Part shown: piece by piece, positions 39,042 to 46,813 of the stretch
Layout: each line of letters opens with the position of its first letter
Numbering within the stretch: the stretch's first letter is position 1
Source: Pseudomonadota bacterium
GTDB taxonomy: Bacteria > Pseudomonadota > Gammaproteobacteria > Steroidobacterales > Steroidobacteraceae
DNA: 64,000 nt
Direction: 5' to 3'
Assembly (NCBI GenBank): GCA_021785405.1
Contig: JAJYFF010000007.1
Location: 1 to 64,000, forward strand
Notes under the pieces: model-generated
What the model saw: the letters and a program-made list of their open reading frames with translations, nothing else
Database searches by the model: none
What the model was told of the DNA's origin: nothing
Made by a program: the position numbers and the translations under genes

Positions 39042-39575
39042 ATGAACGCGATCCGTTTCGTCGTCGACACGCTCCTCGGTCTGCTGGCGCTCGCGTTCCT
39101 GTTGCGACTGATGTTCCAATGGGTTCGCGCCGATTTCCGCGATCCCTACGCGGATGCGATCGTCCGGGTCACCAATTGGCTCGTGCTGCCGCTGCGCCGC
39201 GTGTTGCCGCCGATCCGACGCATCGACACCGCGACCGTCGTCGCGGTCCTGATCGCCGCCGCCGTCCGAGCCGGGGTCCGACTCGCATGGGACGGGATCG
39301 CCCGGATCGACCCGGCGACGTTCCTCGTGTTCGCCGCGAGCGAGCTCGCGATCATGGTGCTGCGGGTGTACCTGTTCGCATTGCTCCTGTACTGGCTGAC
39401 CGGCTTCCTGCCCTCCGGCGCCTATGCGCCCGGGTTCGGGCTCGTCGCGCGCCTGTGCGAGCCGCTGCTTCGCCGGATCCGGCGTCTGGTTCCGCCGATC
39501 GGGCGCGTCGACTTCTCGCTGCTCTGGGCGACGATCGCGATCCTCGCGGCATTGATGCTGCTGCACGGCGTTTGA
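39042..39575 (+). CDS. yggT: YggT family membrane protein
   Basis: The 177-residue protein contains two YggT repeats, each a pair of hydrophobic helices followed by a basic amphipathic stretch (LLRLMFQWVRADFRDP with NWLVLPLRRVLPPI, and the second copy with RLCEPLLRRIRRLVPPIGRVDFS). Function is uncertain; it is linked to osmotic tolerance in E. coli. The yggS-proC-yggT order is conserved in gammaproteobacteria. Confidence 0.93.
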   Translation: MNAIRFVVDTLLGLLALAFLLRLMFQWVRADFRDPYADAIVRVTNWLVLPLRRVLPPIRRIDTATVVAVLIAAAVRAGVRLAWDGIARIDPATFLVFAASELAIMVLRVYLFALLLYWLTGFLPSGAYAPGFGLVARLCEPLLRRIRRLVPPIGRVDFSLLWATIAILAALMLLHGV

Positions 39576-39765
39576 GCCCGCGCGGTCGTCGCGCGCATCT
39601 CCGGAGATTGCGAACTACCGGAAATTCCAGCCTCCAACGAACCACGCCCACCGATCTTTTTTTGCCAACGCGCTAAACATCGGCTTTTTTCTATGTTATT
39701 TTCGGCGCCGAGTGCGAGTTTAGCCCATCGAAACCCGCTTTCGGAAAACACCCTAGGAGATTGAA

Positions 39766-40077
39766 ATGGCGAAAAAGAGTGCAGCGCCGACCAAGTCGGA
39801 GATCTTGGCGAACATCGCGAAGGAGACGGAACTCACGAAGAAACAAGTCGCATCCGTGTTCGACGCGCTGTCGGCGACCATCAAGAAGAGCCTGCGTGGC
39901 CACAGCACCTTCACGATGCCCGGACTGCTCAAGATGAAGGTCGTGAAGAAGCCGGCGACCAAGGCGCGCGAAGGCGTGAACCCGTTCACCGGCGAGAAGA
40001 TGATGTTCAAGGCGAAGCCCGCCAGCAAGAAGGTTCGGATCGCGGCGCTGAAGAATCTGAAGGAATTCGTGAACTAA
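39766..40077 (+). CDS. HU-family DNA-binding protein, divergent
   Basis: The 103-residue basic protein has the HU fold: a helical N-terminal part (KSEILANIAKETELTKKQVASVFDAL), then beta strands and the DNA-binding arm with the intercalating proline (VNPFTGEKMMFKAKP), and a C-terminal helix. The usual VGFGTF strand reads FTMPGLLKM and the arm start lacks the canonical RTGRNP, so it is not the standard HupA/HupB. It has a good AGGAG site and noticeably lower GC and more Lys than its neighbours. The 190-bp upstream gap contains T-runs suitable for a strong promoter. Confidence 0.88.
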   Translation: MAKKSAAPTKSEILANIAKETELTKKQVASVFDALSATIKKSLRGHSTFTMPGLLKMKVVKKPATKAREGVNPFTGEKMMFKAKPASKKVRIAALKNLKEFVN

Positions 40078-40097
40078 GCGACGGCGAATCCTTGGGG

Positions 40098-40133
40098 TCC
40101 GGAGCGGCTGAACAGCGCCTCAGACGCTCCGGA
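40098..40133. terminator. Candidate terminator between HU and the hydrolase gene
   Basis: A perfect 9-bp inverted repeat (TCCGGAGCG and CGCTCCGGA) is separated by 18 bases that themselves contain the small hairpin GCTG-AA-CAGC. It begins 20 bp after the HU stop and covers the last codons of the convergent hydrolase gene. The following T tract is short (TTTC), so termination strength is uncertain. Confidence 0.4.
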
Positions 40134-40755
40134 TTTCTGCGATCACCGCGTCCCGCAACTCGGCGAGCCGTCCGTGGAAGAAGTGGCCGACACCGGGTAG
40201 GCACACGAGCTTCGGTTCGGGCACCGAGCGGCGCGCCCAATCGATGACCCGCGCGCTATCGACGACGTCGTCCGCGTCGCCCTGGATCACCATCCACGGA
40301 CAGCGTGGCGGGACGAGACCCGCGAAATCGAAGCGCCCGACCGGGGGTGCGACCAGGATCAGCCCCGCCAGCGCGCGCCGCTGCGCTACGCGCAAGGCGA
40401 CGTAGGCGCCGAACGAAAAGCCCGCCAGAACCAGCCGGCGGCCGGGCCAGCGGCGTTCTCCCCACTCGGCGACCGCCGCCGCATCGTCGGTTTCGCCGAC
40501 GCCCTCGTCGTAGGTCCCGTGGCTCGAGCCCACACCGCGGAAATTGAACCGCAGCGTCGGTACCGCGCAATCGGCCAGCGCCTTCGCCACGGTCGTGACG
40601 ACCTTGTTGTCCATCGTCCCGCCGAACAGCGGGTGCGGATGGCAAACGACGCCGTAGAGCGACCCGTCCGACGCGGGTTCCGCGACCACGGCTTGCAGGC
40701 GGCCCGCGGGCCCCGCGATCTCGACGGATTGGCTGTCGATTCGCGGCATCGTCAT
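40120..40755 (-). CDS. Alpha/beta hydrolase (KANL3/Tex30-like)
   Basis: The 211-residue protein has the oxyanion-type loop [16 protein letters not shown], the nucleophile elbow GFSFGAY (Ser near residue 113), an acidic residue in QGDADDVVD and the catalytic His in GVGHFFHG. This arrangement is that of the small serine hydrolases often annotated as alpha/beta hydrolases or dienelactone-hydrolase-like. The substrate is unknown. Its ATG overlaps the FKBP stop by 4 bp, so the two are coupled. Confidence 0.88.
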   Translation of the reverse strand: MTMPRIDSQSVEIAGPAGRLQAVVAEPASDGSLYGVVCHPHPLFGGTMDNKVVTTVAKALADCAVPTLRFNFRGVGSSHGTYDEGVGETDDAAAVAEWGERRWPGRRLVLAGFSFGAYVALRVAQRRALAGLILVAPPVGRFDFAGLVPPRCPWMVIQGDADDVVDSARVIDWARRSVPEPKLVCLPGVGHFFHGRLAELRDAVIAEIRSV

Positions 40756-41195
40756 CGAATCGCGACCAACTCGACGTCGAACACGAGGGTCGCCTGCGGC
40801 GGGATCACCCCTTGCGCGCCGCGGGCGCCATAGGCGAGCGCCGGAGGAATCACGAGACGTCGGCGCCCGCCGACTCGCATGCCGACGATGCCCTCGTCCC
40901 AGCCGCGGATCACGCGCCCCGCGCCCAGCACGAAGCGAAATGGGGCTCGCGACAAGGAACTGTCGAATTCCTTGCCTTCGTCCTGCGGAGCCGTGGGATC
41001 GTACAGCCAGCCGGTGTAATCGACGACCGCCGTTTGGCCGGCATGGATCGCGGGCCCGACGCCGACCCGCACATCGGTGATCTCGAGCGTGCGCGGGGCC
41101 GTCGCAGCGGTGGCGGCCGGCGGCGGCGGCTTACCGTGGCAACCCGTGATCAGCGCGCACGCGAACCAAAGCCAAGTCCAAGTCCAACGACGCAT
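40752..41195 (-). CDS. FKBP-type peptidyl-prolyl isomerase, lipoprotein
   Basis: The 147-residue protein begins with a short hydrophobic signal and a lipobox ending LITGC (lipidated Cys19), followed by a Pro/Ala linker and one FKBP domain (about 50-147). FKBP residues are visible in [35 protein letters not shown] and [11 protein letters not shown]. It should act as a folding helper tethered to the outer or inner membrane on the periplasmic side. It is co-translated with the hydrolase gene. Confidence 0.9.
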   Translation of the reverse strand: MRRWTWTWLWFACALITGCHGKPPPPAATAATAPRTLEITDVRVGVGPAIHAGQTAVVDYTGWLYDPTAPQDEGKEFDSSLSRAPFRFVLGAGRVIRGWDEGIVGMRVGGRRRLVIPPALAYGARGAQGVIPPQATLVFDVELVAIR

Positions 41196-41340
41196 CGAAA
41201 TTCCGTGGCCGGTCGAGTCGCCGGGAGTTTACCGCGCCCTGGGGCCGGAACGACATCCATCCGAGTGCTCCGAGCGACCAATGCCGCAGGATCGCGATCG
41301 CGTCGTCGATTTCGTCGAGGAGCTGCAACACGCATTCCAT
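41131..41340 (-). CDS. Possible small protein with a DEIDD motif
   Basis: A 69-codon frame begins [20 protein letters not shown], an amphipathic helix that does not look like random GC-rich translation. It overlaps the 5' end of the FKBP gene by 65 bp and lacks a Shine-Dalgarno. The second half is low in recognisable structure. I recall similar short helices in small gammaproteobacterial proteins but cannot name a family. Confidence 0.25.
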   Translation of the reverse strand: MECVLQLLDEIDDAIAILRHWSLGALGWMSFRPQGAVNSRRLDRPRNFDASLDLDLALVRVRADHGLPR

Positions 41341-41440
41341 CGGGTCCGAGTGTAGGCTACGGACCGCGGCCGTCGGTGTGCGTCGTTTCACAAGCCGCGA
41401 GACCCGTCGGCGCGGCGCCGGGCCCCAGCCCGGCCGGGGG

Positions 41441-41662
41441 TTATTTCTTGACGTCCCAGCTGCCGCGGACCTTCTCGGTCCAGTTCTTGTAGCTATGCCA
41501 GCTGTAGAGGTCGTTGGTGATCGCGGCGTGGCGACCGCCGATCTTCGGTCCGCGGCGAATCGCATGCCCGAGCGGATTGGTCGGTGCGCCAGCGGCCGAG
41601 GCATCGATCGGGGCGCGGCGATCCGGACCACGATAAGGGGATTTCGATTTGCCGTCGCTCAT
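41441..41662 (-). CDS. Small hypothetical protein
   Basis: A 73-residue frame from the ATG at 41662 starts with SPYRGPDRRAPID, a basic motif seen at the termini of various bacterial small proteins, and ends with an aromatic-rich segment (NDLYSWHSYKNWTEKVRGSW) that does not look random. No function is recognised. The longer version starting at 41797 adds a low-complexity segment and seems less likely. No strong ribosome binding site is visible. Confidence 0.45.
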   Translation of the reverse strand: MSDGKSKSPYRGPDRRAPIDASAAGAPTNPLGHAIRRGPKIGGRHAAITNDLYSWHSYKNWTEKVRGSWDVKK

Positions 41663-41894
41663 GGTGGGGTCTGGTCTGGGGACTGCTCCGCGGAATTCGA
41701 GGTTAAGCGCGAGGGCCGTGTTCCGCAGGAACTGTGTCACAGCGGCACTCGGCGGGCGAGCGCGGCTCGCGTGACGTGAGAGCTGATTCTCAGACATCGG
41801 TACGGTAAGTTAAATCGCCGGTCCGAACCGCGGCACGCAAGGCGGACACTGGCGAGGCGACCGTGCGCTCGCCCCCCTGGCCGGCGTCGCGACG

Positions 41895-43280
41895 TCAGGC
41901 GACGAGGCGGTAGCAGGGTCGGTACTCCGCCCCCGCGAGCTTCATCCGGCGTTGCGCGACGAACGCGCGCAACAATTCATCCAGCGGTCCCATGATCCCG
42001 GGCTCGCCGCGCAGTTCGAACGGCCCGTGACGCTCGATCGCGGCAATGCCGTAGTCCTTGACGTTGCCGGCCACGATGCCGGAGAACGCCCGCCGCAGAT
42101 CCGCGGCCCGCTCGTGCGCGGGCCGATCGCGGACCAGACGCAAGGCGCTCATCGATTCGTGCGTGACCGCGAAGGGCCGCTGATACTCGTACGGGATCTT
42201 CAGCAGCCAGTTGAAGCCGAACGAATCGCTGACCGCACGGCGGTGCTCCCGCACCTGGGCGAGACCCCGAACCATCGCCCGGGCGACCGCCACGGGATCG
42301 TCGAGGATGATCTGGTAGCGCGCCTGCGCTTCGGTGCCGAGGGTCGCGCCGATGAAGCGGTGGATTTGCTCGAAGTAGCCCGAACTGCCCGCCGGGCCCG
42401 TGAATATCAGTGGGAACGGTTGATCGCGATTCGCCGGATCCAGCAGGATGCCGAGCAGGTAGAGGATCTCCTCGGCGGTACCGGCGCCTCCGGGGAACAC
42501 CACGATTCCATGGCCGAGCCGCACGAAGGCCTCGAGCCGCTTCTCGATGTCCGGCATGATCACCAGTTGGCTCACGATCGGATTCGGCGGTTCGGCGGCG
42601 ATGATCCCGGGTTCGGTCAACCCGACGTAGCGCCCGTTCGCGATGCGTTGCTTGGAATGGCCGATCGTCGCACCCTTCATCGGGCCCTTCATCGCGCCGG
42701 GTCCACAGCCGGTGCACACGTCCAGGCCGCGCAGGCCGAGTTCGTAGCCGACGCGCTTGGTGTAGTCGTATTCGTCGCGCTGGATCGAGTGTCCGCCCCA
42801 GCAGACGACCAGGTTCGGCTTGATCTGCAGGTCGAGCACGCGCGCGTTGCGGAGGATGTGGAAGACGGCGTTCGTGATCCCGGTCGAATCCGAGGTATCG
42901 AAACGGCCGCCGCGCAGGATCTCGTTCGAGATGAACACGACGTCGCGCAGCACCGCGAACAGGTGCTCCTTGATTCCCCGGATCATCACGCCGTCGACGA
43001 AGGCCGCGCCCGGGGCGTTGCGGATCTCGAGCTTGATCCCCCAAGCCCGTCGCACGATACGGATCTCGAAGTCCCGGTACTTCTCGAAGATCAGCCGGGT
43101 GTCGTCGATCGCGCCGCCCGAATTCAGGACGGCGAGCGCGCACTTGCGGAACAAGGGGTACTGCCCGCCTTGCTCGGCGTCGAGCAGGGTTTCGATCTCC
43201 TGCTGGGAGAGATGCTCGAGGCTCCCCTTCGGCGCGACCCGGGCGTCGACGACGTCCGACGAGAGTATCTCGGTCTCCAT
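41895..43280 (-). CDS. ppnN: Nucleotide 5'-monophosphate nucleosidase PpnN (YgdH)
   Basis: PpnN cleaves purine and pyrimidine nucleoside monophosphates to base and ribose 5-phosphate and is a ppGpp target in E. coli. The 461-residue length fits (E. coli 454). The central LOG-type Rossmann domain shows VVCWGGHSI, CTGCGPGAMKGPMKGA and FPGGAGTAEEIL, flanked by the N- and C-terminal YgdH-specific domains (KYRDFEIRIVRRAWGIKLE; SFGFNWLLKIPYEYQRPF). It lies 16 bp after the L,D-transpeptidase gene on the same strand. Confidence 0.94.
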   Translation of the reverse strand: METEILSSDVVDARVAPKGSLEHLSQQEIETLLDAEQGGQYPLFRKCALAVLNSGGAIDDTRLIFEKYRDFEIRIVRRAWGIKLEIRNAPGAAFVDGVMIRGIKEHLFAVLRDVVFISNEILRGGRFDTSDSTGITNAVFHILRNARVLDLQIKPNLVVCWGGHSIQRDEYDYTKRVGYELGLRGLDVCTGCGPGAMKGPMKGATIGHSKQRIANGRYVGLTEPGIIAAEPPNPIVSQLVIMPDIEKRLEAFVRLGHGIVVFPGGAGTAEEILYLLGILLDPANRDQPFPLIFTGPAGSSGYFEQIHRFIGATLGTEAQARYQIILDDPVAVARAMVRGLAQVREHRRAVSDSFGFNWLLKIPYEYQRPFAVTHESMSALRLVRDRPAHERAADLRRAFSGIVAGNVKDYGIAAIERHGPFELRGEPGIMGPLDELLRAFVAQRRMKLAGAEYRPCYRLVA

Positions 43281-43296
43281 GCTCGCCGCCGGTTCG

Positions 43297-43959
43297 TTAC
43301 GGATAGATGTCGATCGGGATGCCGTTCCGGGTCTTCATCCACACGTCGACCATGTTCGAGTCCGACAGCGCGATGCAGCCGTTGGTCCAGTTCTGCGATT
43401 GGTAATAGGTCCCCGGGTAGCGCGGATCGTTCGGCGTGCCGTGGATCATGATGTCGCCACCCGGCTCCCAGTGGTGCCGCTCCGCGCGCGCCTCGTCGCG
43501 CCGGTTCGGATAGGACACCTCGATCGACAGGAAATACGCGCTGTGCGGATTGCGCCCCTCGAGGAAGTAGTGACCTTCCGGCGTGCGGAAGTCGTCCTCG
43601 CGTTCCTTCGGTCCGCGCGGGTCCAGGCCGAACTCCACGTGGTATGCGCCGATGATCTCGTTGCCGTGGTAGAGATAGAGGGTGTGCGCCGACTTGCGGA
43701 CCACGACGCGATCGGCCATCAGCCCCGCGGTCGCGGCGTCCGGGTTCGACGCCGGTTCGCTGCCGAGGTTGGGTGCCGCGCCCCGCGGCGGCGTACCCAT
43801 CGATTTCGTCGACGTCGCGATCGTGTTCGTCATCGCCACCGTGGTGGCCGGCGCCGCGTGGGCCGCGCCCGCAGCGGCCAGCAGCGCGGCGACCGCGAGC
43901 CACGGGACGAGGCCGGCGTGCGCCGGGCTTCGATCGAGCAGTGTCTTGCGAGCGTTCAT
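43297..43959 (-). CDS. L,D-transpeptidase (YkuD domain), secreted
   Basis: The start at 43959 gives 220 residues with a signal peptide (hydrophobic core about 17-33, AHA cleavage site) and a YkuD domain at about 83-220. The catalytic set is H173 in IMIHGTPND and C195 in NWTNGCIALSD. It would crosslink peptidoglycan or anchor lipoproteins in the periplasm. A TATAAT hexamer ends six bases before this ATG, which argues for this start and for a leaderless mRNA; an upstream in-frame ATG at 43986 would lie inside that promoter. Confidence 0.9.
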   Translation of the reverse strand: MNARKTLLDRSPAHAGLVPWLAVAALLAAAGAAHAAPATTVAMTNTIATSTKSMGTPPRGAAPNLGSEPASNPDAATAGLMADRVVVRKSAHTLYLYHGNEIIGAYHVEFGLDPRGPKEREDDFRTPEGHYFLEGRNPHSAYFLSIEVSYPNRRDEARAERHHWEPGGDIMIHGTPNDPRYPGTYYQSQNWTNGCIALSDSNMVDVWMKTRNGIPIDIYP

Positions 43960-43965
43960 GGACCG

Positions 43966-43971
43966 ATTATA
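43966..43971 (-). promoter_or_regulatory. Consensus -10 box abutting the L,D-transpeptidase start
   Basis: The minus strand reads TATAAT, a perfect -10, six bases before the ATG at 43959. No good -35 is seen at the proper distance (GTCGAG at 17 bp). The predicted transcription start falls on the A of the ATG. Confidence 0.4.
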
Positions 43972-44088
43972 AACACCATCCGCCACGCCTCGACCAGATC
44001 TGCATCACGGCGGCGACGTCCCGCGACCGCCCCGGGGCGCGCCCTTACCAATCCGCGGTCGAGGAGCGTATCCTGTGCGGCCATCGTG

Positions 44089-44724
44089 ATGACCGTTTCG
44101 TTACGCCGCGCTCGGCCCCGCCGCGCGACGACCGCTCTGAGGATCGCGATCGCGGTCTGCGTCGCGCTGCTCGCGGCCTGTCATTCGGGTGCGCCCCGGG
44201 CGTGGCGACTCACCGACGTCCGCGGCCACCTGCCGGACCTGCGATTCCGGCTCGTCGGCGGCGCCGGCGGTGTCGTCAGCGCGCGGGATTTCCGTGGCAA
44301 GAACGTGCTGCTGTACTTCGGCTACACGCACTGCCCCGACGCATGTCCGCTGACGATGACCCACTTGCACCAGGTCATGGTGGGGCTCGGCCCCCTCGCG
44401 AAGGACGTGCGGATCCTGTTCGTCAGCGTCGATCCCGCGCGCGATACCCCGCAGATCGTCCAGGAATACGCCGCTGCATTCGACCCGCGCGCGGTCGGCC
44501 TGACCGGCGCCATGACCGAGATCAAGACGCTCGCGCAGCGCTATCGCGTCGCGTTCAAGCGCGGCCCGGACCTTCCGGGTGGCGGTTACGAAGTCACGCA
44601 CAGCTCGGCGATCTACGTGTTCGACACGCGGGGGCGCGCGCGCCTGCTCGCGTCGCCGGCGGACACCGACGGCGACATCGTTCACGACCTGAAGATGTTG
44701 ATCGCAGCGGAGGGATCGCGGTGA
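44089..44724 (+). CDS. SCO1/SenC copper chaperone, lipoprotein
   Basis: The 211-residue thioredoxin-fold protein delivers copper to the CuA site of cytochrome c oxidase. It has a signal with lipobox LLAAC (Cys31), the copper motif GYTHCPDACPLT (C82 and C86), FVSVDPARDTPQ and the later copper His in VTHSSAIYVFD. The GTG three bases upstream is an alternative start. It overlaps the PCuAC gene by 4 bp (GTGA), forming a copper-delivery pair, with the CtaG gene convergent beyond. Confidence 0.93.
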   Translation: MTVSLRRARPRRATTALRIAIAVCVALLAACHSGAPRAWRLTDVRGHLPDLRFRLVGGAGGVVSARDFRGKNVLLYFGYTHCPDACPLTMTHLHQVMVGLGPLAKDVRILFVSVDPARDTPQIVQEYAAAFDPRAVGLTGAMTEIKTLAQRYRVAFKRGPDLPGGGYEVTHSSAIYVFDTRGRARLLASPADTDGDIVHDLKMLIAAEGSR

Positions 44725-45203
44725 CGTGGGCGATCGGTGAACGCTTGGGCGCAGCGCTGCTCGGCGCGGCGCTGCTCGGCGCGGCGGCTCGGCCCGCGGG
44801 CGCGGCGGCGGCACCTGCCGGCGCGGCCGCGATCCGGGTCCGTCATGCCTGGATTCGCGTACTCCCCGGGGATCTGCCCGCGGCGGCGTACGCGCGCCTC
44901 GAGAACCGCGGCGACGAGTCGGCGGCGCTGGTCGGCGCGCTCAGTGGGCGCTATCGACGGATCATGTTGCACGAGAGCCTGACGAGCGGCGGGATGTCGA
45001 CCATGCGGCGCGTCTCGCAGCTGACGATCCCCGCGCACGGCCGGGCGGCGCTCTCGCCCGGCGGCTACCACCTGATGCTGATGGGCGCGACCCGGCCGGT
45101 GAAGCCGGGTGACCGGATCTCGATCACCCTGCTCTTCGCCGGCGGCTCCACGGAAACGGTGACGTTCCTCGCGATGCCGGCGAACGCGAGCGCCGGCCCC
45201 TGA
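44721..45203 (+). CDS. Periplasmic copper chaperone PCu(A)C
   Basis: The GTG at 44721 is coupled to the SCO1 stop and gives 160 residues with a signal peptide (about 1-30). The family copper motif H-x10-M-x21-H-x-M is exactly met by H84, M95, H117 and M119. PCuAC hands Cu(I) to SCO1 or directly to the CuA subunit. The GC-rich signal sequence holds a short duplicated LLGAALLGAA segment. Confidence 0.93.
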   Translation: MTWAIGERLGAALLGAALLGAAARPAGAAAAPAGAAAIRVRHAWIRVLPGDLPAAAYARLENRGDESAALVGALSGRYRRIMLHESLTSGGMSTMRRVSQLTIPAHGRAALSPGGYHLMLMGATRPVKPGDRISITLLFAGGSTETVTFLAMPANASAGP

Positions 45204-45221
45204 CCGGGCTCGCGCGGAACC

Positions 45222-46076
45222 TCAAACCGACCGCAATCGCCGCGCGCGGACGCGGCTCGGCGCGGCCAGGCGCCCGCGCGACGACAGCGAGGTCCAGTTC
45301 CGGATCGCGACCAGCGCACCGAGCACGCTCATCATACCGCCCGGAATCCACAGGATGAGTCCGCCGATCCGTTGCGAGCGCATCGTCGTGATCCACGGGA
45401 ACGCGCGTCCGCACAGGTCATAGATCGGAAACAGATCGCGGCTGGTGAGCGCGATGTAGGCACCGAGGATGATTTGCGGCACCGCGACGATCAATGACAG
45501 GAAGATTCGCGTTCCCGGCGCGAGGCGCGCCGGCGGCTTCGAGCGGCGGTCGAGCACGAGCCACCAGAACAGCAGGCCGTCGATCGTGACGCTCCAGTTC
45601 ATCACTCGATACAGGCGCCAGTCGAGCATCGCGACGAAGTGCAGCGGCGGCCAGAGCCACAGATAGATCACGCCGACGAACAGGAAGCCCGCGACCCCGG
45701 GATTCAGCAAGACGCCCAACGCGAACCGGACGATCGGATTCGGCGCGACGCGTTTGCGCAGGAACGCGCGCCAGCGCAGCGGCAGTCCCGTCCGGATCGC
45801 CGGCCCGGGGGCGGCGAGCATGATCAGGAACGGCGCGAGGTGATGCAGGACCACGTGTTGCAGTCGGTGCACGAAGAATTCGCGCTCCGCGTAATAGTCC
45901 CACTCCGTCTGCAACGCGGCGTAGAGGAGCACGAGCCCGCTCCAGAACGAGAGCTGCCGCCAGAAGCCCCGGGGTCTGCGCCGCGAGCCGCGCAGGTACA
46001 GGAGCACCGTCGCGGCAAACACCAGGAGGAAGGTCGGCGAGAACTCCCAGGGAACGAGCCACGCGAGGCCGTTCAC
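45222..46076 (-). CDS. ctaG: Cytochrome c oxidase assembly protein CtaG (caa3 type)
   Basis: The 284-residue inner membrane protein has about seven hydrophobic segments. CtaG_caa3 features are YYAEREFFVHRLQHVVLHHLAPFLIMLAAP (His-rich helix, likely metal binding), the later LHFVAMLDWRLYRVMNW segment and the conserved DGLLFWW stretch. It assists assembly of caa3-type oxidase. It lies 30 bp after nrdJb on the same strand and converges with the SCO1-PCuAC pair, so three copper and oxidase assembly genes cluster although no oxidase subunit is in view. Confidence 0.9.
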   Translation of the reverse strand: MNGLAWLVPWEFSPTFLLVFAATVLLYLRGSRRRPRGFWRQLSFWSGLVLLYAALQTEWDYYAEREFFVHRLQHVVLHHLAPFLIMLAAPGPAIRTGLPLRWRAFLRKRVAPNPIVRFALGVLLNPGVAGFLFVGVIYLWLWPPLHFVAMLDWRLYRVMNWSVTIDGLLFWWLVLDRRSKPPARLAPGTRIFLSLIVAVPQIILGAYIALTSRDLFPIYDLCGRAFPWITTMRSQRIGGLILWIPGGMMSVLGALVAIRNWTSLSSRGRLAAPSRVRARRLRSV

Positions 46077-46106
46077 CGGCGATTCACCGCGGCGGCACGA
46101 CCGCGG

Positions 46107-46811
46107 CTAGCCGCACTTCGAGTCCCCGCAATTGAGGCAGGTATAGCAACCGTCCATCATCACGACCGCGGCGGTGCTGCATTTCGTGCACAGCTGCGCG
46201 CCCTCCGGGAATAGCGCCTTCGAGAACGCGTCGGTCTGCTTGGTGCGCGCCTCGAACTCGGCCCGCTTCTCCTCGACGAGCTTGCGTTGGTGCTCGTCGA
46301 GTTCCAGCTTCTTCAGCATGCCGATCGACTGCAGGTGCCGCTCGATCACGTGCCCGAGTTCGGCGATCGTCGATGGCATGAATTTGCCGCCGGGCTGCCA
46401 GTACCCGCCACGCGGATCGAACACGGCCTTGAGTTCGTCGACGAGGAAGGTCGTGTCGCCACCCTTGCGGAAAACGGCCGAGATCACGCGCGTCAACGCG
46501 ACGATCCACTGGAAGTGATCGAGGTTCTTCGAGTTGATGAATACCTCGAACGGGCGCCGCTGTTCGTGCGGCGTTCCCTCGTTCAGCACGATGTCGTTGA
46601 TCGTGACGTACATCGCGTGATCGGAGACCGGCGTCTTGATCTTGTACGTCGAGCCGATCAGCACTTCGGGCCGTTCGACCTTCTCGTGCATCCAGATCAC
46701 GTTGTCCTTGGGCTTCGCGGGCTCGCTCACGGGCGTCTTCGGCGCGGCCTCGGCCTCCGGCTTCTGCACCCGGTACTTCACGATTTTCTTCTCGATCTTG
46801 ATGGTCGACAT
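46107..46811 (-). CDS. nrdJb: Class II ribonucleotide reductase, small C-terminal part NrdJb
   Basis: The 234-residue protein is the second piece of a split adenosylcobalamin-dependent ribonucleotide reductase, as in Pseudomonas. It contains the beta segment VTINDIVLNEGTPHEQRRPFEVFI, the middle ISAVFRKGGD stretch and a C-terminal zinc-ribbon-like cysteine cluster (LCTKCST and CYTCLNCGDSKCG) that would re-reduce the active site. The ATG lies 2 bp after the nrdJa stop. Confidence 0.93.
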   Translation of the reverse strand: MSTIKIEKKIVKYRVQKPEAEAAPKTPVSEPAKPKDNVIWMHEKVERPEVLIGSTYKIKTPVSDHAMYVTINDIVLNEGTPHEQRRPFEVFINSKNLDHFQWIVALTRVISAVFRKGGDTTFLVDELKAVFDPRGGYWQPGGKFMPSTIAELGHVIERHLQSIGMLKKLELDEHQRKLVEEKRAEFEARTKQTDAFSKALFPEGAQLCTKCSTAAVVMMDGCYTCLNCGDSKCG

Positions 46812-46813
46812 GG

